Assembly: GCF_000723885.1 (NCBI RefSeq)
Contig: NZ_CCDG010000009.1
Coordinates: 1-34,347, forward strand
Direction of reading: 5' to 3'
DNA: 34,347 nucleotides
Origin: Paenibacillus camerounensis
Lineage (GTDB): Bacteria; Bacillota; Bacilli; Paenibacillales; Paenibacillaceae
Made by a program: the position numbers and the translations under genes. This document shows, one piece after another, positions 6,814-14,245 of this stretch (positions within the stretch are counted from its first letter, which is position 1; each line of letters begins with the position of its first letter). The notes under the pieces were generated by a model. That model was given only the letters and a program-made list of their open reading frames with translations. It had not been told where the DNA came from and ran no database searches.

Positions 6814-8721
6814 ATGTACAAACAAAACGCCGGACTACTGCCGGTGCAGTTCTATGTTGTAGCCGGACTAATCTGGCTGAAGCTGGTGCTGCTGCGGGTG
6901 CTGTTTTTTGAACAGATTGCCTGGGAATGGATTGTCATGGACCTTGCGCCGGTGCTGCTGATTATGGGCATCCTGACCGTTCTGCTGCCCCGGCGGATGA
7001 AGCAAGGGGCTTACTGGAGCTTCAATGTTATCCTGTCGCTGCTGCTGTTTGCAGCCAGTGTGTATTTTAACCATTTCGGGTCGGTCCCGACCTATCTGGC
7101 GTTGTATGAGCTGAACCAGGTGTTCCAGGTTAAAGAAAGTGTGGAATCGACGATCCAGCCGGTGGATTATCTGTTCTTCGCCGATCTCATAGGGATGGCT
7201 GTCTATGCAGGGCTGCGCAGATGGCAGCGGGGACCCTCTTACAGGGGCCGGAGCTATAGCGGCGTTACACGTACGGCTTACTCAAGAACCCAGCTTGCTG
7301 TCATATTGGTGGCGATTATTGGGGGAGGCACGCTGTCCGCGTATTCGGTGCATGCTGCAGGCAGCATCACGAATGAGCTGGTGCAGGCAGAAAGCGCCGG
7401 ATTTCTGAACTATGAAGTGGTTGCGGCGCTCAAAGCGCAGGAGGATAACGGGCTGATCGGCACAGGTGATATTCATGAGACGGTTGCCAAGGTGAACACG
7501 CTGGAAGCGTCTTATCCCTACAGCAGCAAGCCAGCCGGCACAGTGCCGGACTATTTCGGCTCCCAGAAGGGCAAGAATGTCATCGTCATTCAGCTGGAGG
7601 CATTCCAGAACTTTCCGCTGCATCAGTCACTGGACGGGCAGGAGCTGACGCCTGTACTGAATAAGCTGGCAGGGGAAGGCTTTTATTTTCCGCGGGTGTA
7701 TCAGCAGATCGGCCCAGGCAACACCTCGGATGCCGAATTTATGAGCAACACCTCGATCTACCCGATCGGCACACTGGCGATGTCCACCGGCTTCAGTGAC
7801 CGTGAGCTGCCAAGCCTGCCGCGTCTGCTGCGCACAAAGGGCTATGAAGCCTATACCTTCCACGTGAACAAGGCCGGCTTCTGGAACCGCAATGAGCTGT
7901 ATCCGGCGCTGGACTTTAACGGATATTATGACAAGGACGACTTCGTCAATGACCATTTCAACTCATTTGGCGCCTCGGACGAGCAGCTGTATATCACCGC
8001 TGTAGAGGAGCTGGCACAGCTGCAGAAGAAGGGGATACCGTTCTATGCCCAGCTTGTGACCGTTTCGAGCCATCATCCGTTCAAGATTCCTGACAGCTTC
8101 AAGAAGATTACCATGCCGGATACGCTGGAAGGCACCATGCTGGGCGATTATCTGACGGCAATCAACTATACCGACTATGCGGTAGGTACACTAATCGAAG
8201 GGCTTAAACAGCAGGGCTTGTGGGATAACACGGTGCTTGTGCTGTACGGGGACCATTTTGGACTTCAGCCGCAGGATGTGCCGCCGGAGCAGGTCGAGGA
8301 AGCGCTGGGTATACCGTATCATCCGCGGATCAGCCGGTTCAATATTCCGCTCATTGTGCATGTGCCGGGTATGACTGAGGGCAGCACGGTAGAGCGTACC
8401 GGAGGGCAGCTTGATATTGTGCCGACGGTAGCCAATCTGCTCGGGCTTAACCTGAAGGATGAGGGCTTTACAGCCTTCGGGCATGATCTGCTTAATATTG
8501 ACCGGAACGTTATCGGGATGCGGTATTATATGCCGTCCGGCTCGTTTTTTAACGATGAGATTATGTTTGTTCCGGGCAAAAGCTTTGCTGACGGCGAAGC
8601 CGTGTCGCTGGACACTCTCCAGCCTGTAGCGGACTATGCAGATTACGAAGAGGATTATAACTATATTTTGCAGCTGATGGGCTTATCGGATGAATACGTG
8701 AAGCTGCTGCCGCAGCGCTAG
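6814..8721 (+). CDS. LTA synthase family protein (glycerol-phosphate transferase, sulfatase fold)
   Basis: 635 residues from the ATG at 6814, which has AAGAGGG 6 bases upstream; an ATG at 6793 is in frame but has no site. About five transmembrane helices (first 180 residues) precede an extracellular sulfatase-type domain. Catalytic landmarks match LtaS: E262 in VIQLEAFQNF (metal), T304 in GNTSDAEFMSN (nucleophile) and D480-H481 in YGDHFG (metal). Enzymes of this family transfer glycerol-phosphate from phosphatidylglycerol to build or prime lipoteichoic acid outside the membrane. I cannot tell a main synthase from a primase or stress paralogue by sequence alone. The next gene follows after 8 bases, so the two form an operon. 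Confidence 0.9.
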   Translation: MYKQNAGLLPVQFYVVAGLIWLKLVLLRVLFFEQIAWEWIVMDLAPVLLIMGILTVLLPRRMKQGAYWSFNVILSLLLFAASVYFNHFGSVPTYLALYELNQVFQVKESVESTIQPVDYLFFADLIGMAVYAGLRRWQRGPSYRGRSYSGVTRTAYSRTQLAVILVAIIGGGTLSAYSVHAAGSITNELVQAESAGFLNYEVVAALKAQEDNGLIGTGDIHETVAKVNTLEASYPYSSKPAGTVPDYFGSQKGKNVIVIQLEAFQNFPLHQSLDGQELTPVLNKLAGEGFYFPRVYQQIGPGNTSDAEFMSNTSIYPIGTLAMSTGFSDRELPSLPRLLRTKGYEAYTFHVNKAGFWNRNELYPALDFNGYYDKDDFVNDHFNSFGASDEQLYITAVEELAQLQKKGIPFYAQLVTVSSHHPFKIPDSFKKITMPDTLEGTMLGDYLTAINYTDYAVGTLIEGLKQQGLWDNTVLVLYGDHFGLQPQDVPPEQVEEALGIPYHPRISRFNIPLIVHVPGMTEGSTVERTGGQLDIVPTVANLLGLNLKDEGFTAFGHDLLNIDRNVIGMRYYMPSGSFFNDEIMFVPGKSFADGEAVSLDTLQPVADYADYEEDYNYILQLMGLSDEYVKLLPQR

Positions 8722-8729
8722 GAGGAGTT

Positions 8730-10166
8730 ATGAAAAGACTACTAAAGCCGCAGGTCTGGATCACCCTGGCCGGGGGCGGACTGATACTATACCTGCTGTT
8801 TCTGCAGCCGTTTGTCGGGGTGGCCGATAATGGCGATTTTTTGCGCATGATGAATACAATCGGACTGAACTACTATGATGCTGCGGAGAGCTACGCCGAC
8901 CGCTTTTTCAGCTTCAGCCATTCGCAGTTTGCCTATGACCATTTGTTCAGGGGCTTCTACCCGTCTTCACAGATTCTGCTGGTGCTTGTGCCGCGGCTGC
9001 TGGCCGGGCTGGTCCACGGCAGTTATTTCGATATCCGCGTCCTGGGGGCGGTATATTCCGTGCTGCTGCTGGCCGCGACCTGGATGATCGTGAAGCTAGG
9101 GATTAAGCACTCCGCTGTTATGGGGCTGCTGCTCGGGGCGGGGGTATTATTTGTTTTTTACGATATCGGGTATCTGGCCTATTTCAATTCGCTGTTCGGC
9201 GAGCCGGTGTCGATGGTGTTCATGCTGCTGACGTTTGTACTGGGACTGAGACTGACGATGCAGGACCATCCTACCCCTAAAGGACTGACGCTGTTCTTCA
9301 TTGCGGTGCTGTTTCTCGTCTGCTCCAAAATCCAGAATGCGCCGGTCGGCCTTGCGTTTATGCTGATTTTTTGGCGGATGGGCTCTCTGAAAGGAGAAGG
9401 GAGCTTCCGGAAGCTGGCCCGGCGGTTCGCTGTAGCGGTTGCAATCGTATCTGTAGTCCTCTACGTAACGGCTCCCAAGGAGCTGAAGCATATTAACCTG
9501 TATCAGACTGTGTTCTTCGGGATTCTGAATGAGTCTCCGGACGTGCGGGGCGATCTGCGTGATCTCGGGCTGCCGGAGCGGCTTGAGGTGCTGGCGGGAA
9601 CGAATTATTTTCAGGGGGATACGGCAATCAAGCAGGATGATCCATCGCTGACGCCGGATTTTTATGACCGGATCTCGCATAAGGATGTGCTCTTCTTCTA
9701 TCTGAAGCACCCGTCCCGGCTGATAGATAATATGGAATATGCGGCGCAGAACAGCATGTCCATCCGTCCCTATTATCTCGGAAGCTATGAGAAGAGCCTC
9801 GGTAAGCCTGCAGGCGCAGTAGCTTTTACTTACAGCGGCTGGAGTGAGTTCAAAAACAAGCTTCTTCCGGACTCCCTCTGGTTCCTCAGCCTGTTCTATC
9901 TGGCCTATTATGCCGGGGTGCTGATTCATTATTTCCGGGCAAAAGAGCGCCGCGAACGGGTTGCCGGCGAGCTGCTTATGCTGCTGGGACTAATTGGTCT
10001 ATTCTCCTTCCTGGTGCCGATTCTCGGCGACGGCCGGGCGGATATCGGTAAGCATTTGTTCCTGTTCAATGTCAGCTTTGATATGATGGCTGTAGTCATG
10101 TTGGGCGGTATTGTGCGCATTGTTGCAGGTCTTTTGAGTCGCAAACATGGGACTTTGGGGAATTGA
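8730..10166 (+). CDS. Polytopic membrane protein, possible GT-C glycosyltransferase
   Basis: 478 residues starting 8 bases after the LTA-synthase-like gene, with GGAGGAG overlapping that stop region. It has many hydrophobic helices (one near residues 10-30, several between 90 and 235, and a final group from about 375). The first loop contains FVGVADNGDFLRMM, an acidic motif placed like the metal-binding loop of GT-C glycosyltransferases. A roughly 135-residue soluble loop lies in the second half. I do not recognise a named family. Coupling to an LTA-synthase gene suggests a role in modifying or assembling lipoteichoic acid, for example glycosylation from a lipid-linked sugar. That is a hypothesis, and the GT-C label is tentative. 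Confidence 0.7.
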   Translation: MKRLLKPQVWITLAGGGLILYLLFLQPFVGVADNGDFLRMMNTIGLNYYDAAESYADRFFSFSHSQFAYDHLFRGFYPSSQILLVLVPRLLAGLVHGSYFDIRVLGAVYSVLLLAATWMIVKLGIKHSAVMGLLLGAGVLFVFYDIGYLAYFNSLFGEPVSMVFMLLTFVLGLRLTMQDHPTPKGLTLFFIAVLFLVCSKIQNAPVGLAFMLIFWRMGSLKGEGSFRKLARRFAVAVAIVSVVLYVTAPKELKHINLYQTVFFGILNESPDVRGDLRDLGLPERLEVLAGTNYFQGDTAIKQDDPSLTPDFYDRISHKDVLFFYLKHPSRLIDNMEYAAQNSMSIRPYYLGSYEKSLGKPAGAVAFTYSGWSEFKNKLLPDSLWFLSLFYLAYYAGVLIHYFRAKERRERVAGELLMLLGLIGLFSFLVPILGDGRADIGKHLFLFNVSFDMMAVVMLGGIVRIVAGLLSRKHGTLGN

Positions 10167-10256
10167 CCCAAGGTTCATAATCGAATACAATGTGTTTGGA
10201 ACTTTAGTAAAAGTTTAACAAATGGCTTACAGCCTCATCTGAGTAAGGGGGCCGCT

Positions 10257-10430
10257 ATGGAAAATGATGAACACAGAGACAGAATCGAGCAGGCAAGGCA
10301 GGAATTAAACAGGCTGGCGCTTGAATACGGAGTGCAGGATGTAAGAGTCCTACGCCAGTCCGTGAAGCTGGATGCACTGCTGAATGAATATACCGGTTGC
10401 CTTACCGACAAAGATGATATGCCTTATTAG
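10257..10430 (+). CDS. Spo0E-family aspartyl phosphate phosphatase
   Basis: A 57-residue protein with AAGGGGG 6 bases before the ATG. It has the compact two-helix layout of the Spo0E family. The first helix is acidic (IEQARQELNRLALEYG); the second carries the signature S-x-x-L-D (SVKLD, residues 35-39) followed by ALLNEY, matching the family pattern SQ-x-LD-x-L-I/L-N-x-Y/F. The usual Gln after Ser is Val here. Known members dephosphorylate Spo0A-P and so delay or block sporulation. It is monocistronic, with its own terminator 30 bases downstream. The family call is strong from the motif and size; the exact target is inferred. Confidence 0.85.
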   Translation: MENDEHRDRIEQARQELNRLALEYGVQDVRVLRQSVKLDALLNEYTGCLTDKDDMPY

Positions 10431-10459
10431 TTATAGAAGAACAGTACGGGGATTGCCTG

Positions 10460-10496
10460 GACATCTGACGCTTGTTAAGCGCGGATGTCTTTTTTT
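10460..10496 (+). terminator. Terminator of the Spo0E-like gene
   Basis: GACATC (10460-10465) pairs with GATGTC (10484-10489), with an inner GCTT/AAGC helix, followed by seven T residues. Confidence 0.8.
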
Positions 10497-10572
10497 ATGG
10501 AGTTGTGAGGCAGGGGGCTGCTAACGAGAATTCAGAGGAACGGACGGGGAGGGCGTGGGAAAGGGAGGAGGC

Positions 10573-10868
10573 TGATGGAAGGGAGCGGATGGAGGAGGAG
10601 TGATGGAAGGGAGAAGCCCGGGAAGCGGAGGAAGGCTAGTGGAAGGAGAAGCACGGGGGGGACGAGGAGTGACGGAAGGGAAAGGCCTGTGTGGGAGGAT
10701 GAGTGATGGAAGGGAGAGGCTCGGGTTGAGGAGGAGTGATGGAAGGGAGAAGCCCGGGAAGCGGAGGGAGGCTGATGGAGGGAGAAGCACGGGTGGGAGG
10801 AGGAGTGACGGAAGGGAGAGGCCTGGGTTGAGAAAAAGCGATGGAAGGGAAAGGCCCGCTGGTGGAGG
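10573..10868. repeat. Purine-rich minisatellite, about 33-34-bp unit
   Basis: About nine degenerate copies of TGATGGAAGGGAGARGCC plus a G-rich remainder start near 10573, 10601, 10638, 10670, 10704, 10737, 10773, 10806 and 10839. A higher-order period of 136 bases is visible: the units at 10601 and 10737 share the same variant (AGCCCGGGAAGCGGAGG) and are followed by the same next variants. The top strand is almost all G and A. Frames stay open on both strands because the unit is close to a multiple of three, but none has a ribosome binding site or a non-repetitive domain. I treat it as non-coding. Confidence 0.8.
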
Positions 10869-10989
10869 CCCCCCCTTGCTATTTAGCACGAGGCGCTACA
10901 ACTGATCGCCGGAGATATTACGAAATTTGCGGGAACGGAGTAAGAGCAGATTTTTGCGAGGGGAAGGTACCGGGCAGCGGATGGAGGCG

Positions 10990-11040
10990 AATAGCAGTTG
11001 AAGCAGTGAATAGCAGTGAATAGCAGTGAATAGCAGTGAA
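10990..11040. repeat. 10-bp tandem repeat
   Basis: Three perfect copies of TAGCAGTGAA (11011-11040), preceded by two imperfect copies. It lies directly after the purine-rich minisatellite in the same gene-free region. Confidence 0.85.
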
Positions 11041-11405
11041 TTCACCCTATATCAGGTGTTCCGGAATATTAGTTGGATTTTTGCTACCTAATTCCATGTT
11101 TTATCATCATTTACGAGCATTAGGTGGAAAAACGCCACTTAAATTGGCCCCGGCACCTCTTTTGAAGCAAATTGGGAGGAATTAGGTGGCGTTTTTCCAC
11201 TTAGTTACCTGAGGACGATGTTTAGCGGAGAATTAGGTGGCGAAAATCCAATTATTTTGCTTAACACAGCTCTATAAAGCGAATTTTACACGTTCCACCA
11301 AGCTGATTGTATACGTTCGATCCGGCTAATTATTCATAAACGTTCGAGGGATCATTAACTAACCTGTTTCCTGAAATAGCTCTTGTTAAGAGTGCTCCGG
11401 CGGCC
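11041..11405. other. Gene-free region with inverted GTGG-A5-CGCCAC repeats
   Basis: Contains GTGGAAAAACGCCAC (11124-11138) and its exact reverse complement (11186-11200), each preceded by ATTAG. A third degenerate copy, ATTAGGTGGCGAAAATCCAA, lies near 11232-11251. No gene was seen. A frame opens at GTG 11406 and runs into the next gene, but it lacks a ribosome binding site. Confidence 0.6.
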
Positions 11406-11603
11406 GTGTGGCTGTTTGGGGCTTTTTTTGCTGTGTTGGCCGCGGCGGGAGTGGAAGGAATCAGCAAAGGTGCGGGCAACCCGGGTGCTTGGCAGGGGGC
11501 ATATGCCAATTTATTGCCGGGCATGGCAGATGTCCATGAGGCGGATGCTGACTCCGCATATAGTACTACTGTCTTGAGAATACAACGGGGCAGGGTGAAA
11601 GCC

Positions 11604-12692
11604 GTGAAAGTAAAAAAGAGAAGAACGCGTCCGCGGGATTACCGGGACGGCTATCAGGAGGGATACCGTCTCGGCTTATGTGAAGCTGTAAAACGCCTGA
11701 ATTCTCCGGAGGTGGAAGCATGCCGGCCTTTCAAGCTGATGTATGTCCCGCAGGGGTTCGAAGCGATCGATACAGGAATCACAGAAGCGATCAAGCTGCT
11801 GGTCAGTGAAGTGGTTATCAGCAGCCCGGAGTCCATGCTTGAGGTAGCCGCCCGCGAGCAGCCCGGGGCCGTGCTGGTCATGAACGGGCTGCATGTGTTT
11901 CCCGCGAACCACCTGGAGCAAATTGATGAAATCCGGAAAATGGGTATCGCTACAGCAATCTGGTTTGCGGATGATCCTTATTTTACCGAGGATACCTCAG
12001 TCATCTGCCTGCATTATGACCATGTCTTCACACATGAGCTGGGCTGTGTTGAATTCTATCGCTCGCTGGGAGCCGGCTCAGTCCATTATCTTCCTCTCTG
12101 TGTGAACCCGCAGATGTTCTATCCGCGCCGGACCGGGCCGCAGTATGACTTCGACATTGTGTTTATCGGCAACGCGTTCCGCAACCGTACCGCGCTGTTT
12201 GATGAGCTGGCCCCTTTTCTTAAGGGGAAAAAAGTGCTGATTGCCGGAGGCTTCTGGGAGCGGCTGAGCCAATTCGATGAGCTGTCGCCGTTTATCAGGA
12301 GCGGCTTCATTCCTCCCGAGGAGACGGCCAATTATTACAGCGGAGCTAAGCTGGTCATCAATATTCACCGGCCGTGGGAAGGCGGGCTGGATAACCGCAA
12401 TACGTTTCAGCTGCCGTCCCGCTCCATCAATCCCCGTACCTATGAGATCAGCGCCTGCGGAACGATGCAGCTGACTGATATCCGTGAGGATCTGGGCAGC
12501 TATTACCGTCCGGGCCATGATCTGGAGACCTTTGCCTCAGCGGATGAGCTGAAACGCAAAATCGAGTATTACCTGAAGCATGAGCACGAGCGGCGGAAAT
12601 TTGCGCTCCGGGGCCTGCAGACGACCTTGCGCCGGCATACCTTTACGGCCAGGCTGCCTGAGTTGTTGAATGTTCTTACTTCACAAATGTGA
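11604..12692 (+). CDS. CgeB-like glycosyltransferase (copy 1)
   Basis: About 362 residues from GTG 11604, which has AGGGTG 6 bases upstream. The frame is open to 11406, but that part lacks a site and has no counterpart in the paralogue next door. Residues about 40-180 are the N-terminal Rossmann-like half (AIWFADDPYFTED, HYDHVFTHE, YLPLCVNP). The C-terminal half matches the Glyco_trans_1_2 domain of CgeB: VFIGNAFRNR, FIPPEETANYYSGAKLVIN, NPRTYEISACGTMQLTD. CgeB of Bacillus subtilis is a mother-cell protein of spore maturation. No signal peptide or membrane helix is seen from this start, so it should act in the cytosol. The next gene is a paralogue 29 bases downstream. Substrate is unknown. 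Confidence 0.85.
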   Translation: MKVKKRRTRPRDYRDGYQEGYRLGLCEAVKRLNSPEVEACRPFKLMYVPQGFEAIDTGITEAIKLLVSEVVISSPESMLEVAAREQPGAVLVMNGLHVFPANHLEQIDEIRKMGIATAIWFADDPYFTEDTSVICLHYDHVFTHELGCVEFYRSLGAGSVHYLPLCVNPQMFYPRRTGPQYDFDIVFIGNAFRNRTALFDELAPFLKGKKVLIAGGFWERLSQFDELSPFIRSGFIPPEETANYYSGAKLVINIHRPWEGGLDNRNTFQLPSRSINPRTYEISACGTMQLTDIREDLGSYYRPGHDLETFASADELKRKIEYYLKHEHERRKFALRGLQTTLRRHTFTARLPELLNVLTSQM

Positions 12693-12721
12693 AATCCAAA
12701 GGGATGAAGGAGCGATTATTC

Positions 12722-13855
12722 ATGAATAACGAATTTATCATGCCCGCGCCGCCGCTGCCACGGACACCGGCGGAGGAAGAGAAGCTGCGCGGACGCCTGA
12801 CCGGCTTCAAAACAGGCTATGACGAGGGCTACCTGCGCGGACGGCTCGCCATCCTGGACGGCCGGCCGGAGGAGCCGATTCCGGTGCGTAATCTTCATAT
12901 ATTGTATGTGGCTTCCGGCAAGGGTTATCCGTACTCACCGCTGGATGATGCCGTTCTGTTTGCACTGCAAAGACTGACGGCCCAGGTGACCGTATCGGAT
13001 GTAAGGCAGAACCTGGCGGAGCTTGCAGCAGTGCAGCGGCCGGATCTGGTACTGGTGCTGGACGGAATGGAGCTGCCGCTGGAGCAGATTTCCATGCTGC
13101 GGGGCAGAGGAATCAAGACGGCAATCTGGTTAACGGATGACCCGTATTACACCGATTTTACGATGAAAATCGTTGCCCACTACGATTACGTGTTCACCCT
13201 GGAGCGCAATTGCGTGGAGGTATACCGCGGGCTCGGCTGCCCTGAGGTGCATTACCTGCCGTTTGCCGCCCACCGGGAGCACTACCGTCCGACAACCGGA
13301 CGTTCGCCGATCCAGCGGGATGTCAGCTTTATCGGCTCGGCTTACTGGAACCGGATCAATTTTTTCCGTGACATTATGCCTGAGCTCATGAGCTACAACA
13401 CCGTCATCAACGGGATCTGGTGGGACCGCCTGCCGGAAGCTCCGCTCTACGGGGACCGGATCGAAATCGGCAAATGGATGTCTCCGCAGGAAACGTCGGT
13501 AACCTACAGCGGCTCCAAAATCGTCATTAACCTGCACCGGGCTCATGTCGACGAGAAGGACAACAATAACGCGCTGCTGATCCCGGCTGCTTCGCCGAAT
13601 CCGCGCACGTTTGAAATTGCCGCCGCCGGTACGCTGCAGCTGAGTGATGCCAGAGATGACATGGGAACCTTTTACAAGGTGGGTGAGGAGATCGACACGT
13701 TCTCAAGCCCCCAGGAGATGATGGATAAGATCCGTTATTACCTGACTCACGAGGAAGAACGCCGGAACATGGCTCTGCGCGCCTTCGAGCGGACATTGAA
13801 GGATCATACCTACACCAGACGCCTGCATCAGCTGCTGACGGTCATCTACGGTTAA
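12722..13855 (+). CDS. CgeB-like glycosyltransferase (copy 2)
   Basis: 377 residues. The ATG at 12722 is chosen because AAGGAG sits 9 bases upstream; the frame extends to GTG 12689, which overlaps the previous stop. It is a clear paralogue of the preceding gene: the shared landmarks are an N-terminal GY-x-EGY-x-x-G helix, AIWLTDDPYYTDF, HYDYVFTLERNCVEVYRGLG, DVSFIGSAYWNR, YSGSKIVINLHRAH and NPRTFEIAAAGTLQLSDAR. Sequence drift over the whole length suggests an old duplication with different acceptor or donor specificity. It should be a cytosolic glycosyltransferase of the CgeB type. It is followed by 390 bases of repeats, so transcription may stop or be attenuated there. Confidence 0.87.
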   Translation: MNNEFIMPAPPLPRTPAEEEKLRGRLTGFKTGYDEGYLRGRLAILDGRPEEPIPVRNLHILYVASGKGYPYSPLDDAVLFALQRLTAQVTVSDVRQNLAELAAVQRPDLVLVLDGMELPLEQISMLRGRGIKTAIWLTDDPYYTDFTMKIVAHYDYVFTLERNCVEVYRGLGCPEVHYLPFAAHREHYRPTTGRSPIQRDVSFIGSAYWNRINFFRDIMPELMSYNTVINGIWWDRLPEAPLYGDRIEIGKWMSPQETSVTYSGSKIVINLHRAHVDEKDNNNALLIPAASPNPRTFEIAAAGTLQLSDARDDMGTFYKVGEEIDTFSSPQEMMDKIRYYLTHEEERRNMALRAFERTLKDHTYTRRLHQLLTVIYG

Positions 13856-14035
13856 AGGTTCTCCGCAAGCAGGACGTTTTCTTGAAAATGTGCATTTACC
13901 GGGGGACAGGTGTCGTGCCGGCATCTGTTCCCTCCCAATATACTGTGTACTGGACCTTGACGTTCGCCCTGTAGCGGATGGTATGCGGTCAAACCGCAAC
14001 GGCAGCTGACAGGGGAATACAACGTAGCAAATGCT

Positions 14036-14191
14036 CTGTAGCTAATGCTTCGAAAAACTAAGCGTATGCTTCCGAAGCGAGTTTTACTGCGAAGAAGTGC
14101 CCTGTAGCTAATGCTTCGTAAAACTAAGCGTATGCTTCCGAAGCAAGTTTTACTGCGAAGAAGTGCCCTGTAGCTAATGCTTCGTAAAACT
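14036..14191. repeat. 66-bp tandem repeat, about 2.4 copies, hairpin-forming
   Basis: Copies begin at 14036, 14102 and 14168 with CTGTAGCTAATGCTTCG; the third stops just before the ribosome binding site of the next gene. Each full unit can fold: GTAAAACT pairs with AGTTTTAC around the near-palindrome TGCTTCCGAAGCA. Differences between copies are few, so the duplication is recent or maintained. The rest of the gap 13856-14035 shows nothing recognisable. Confidence 0.85.
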
Positions 14192-14245
14192 TTGAAGGAG
14201 GTGAATGGCTGCTCGAGGCCCCTTGCCAGGGAGCGCCGATACACC

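Noticed and set aside
10521..10889. Minus-strand frame of 122 residues rich in Leu, Pro and Ser, and a plus-strand frame 10600-10905
   Set aside because: Both are made entirely of the purine-rich minisatellite, whose unit is close to a multiple of three. No ribosome binding site or unique domain is present.
11406..11603. 66-residue hydrophobic N-terminal extension of the first CgeB-like protein
   Set aside because: There is no ribosome binding site before GTG 11406, no counterpart in the paralogue, and a good site before GTG 11604.
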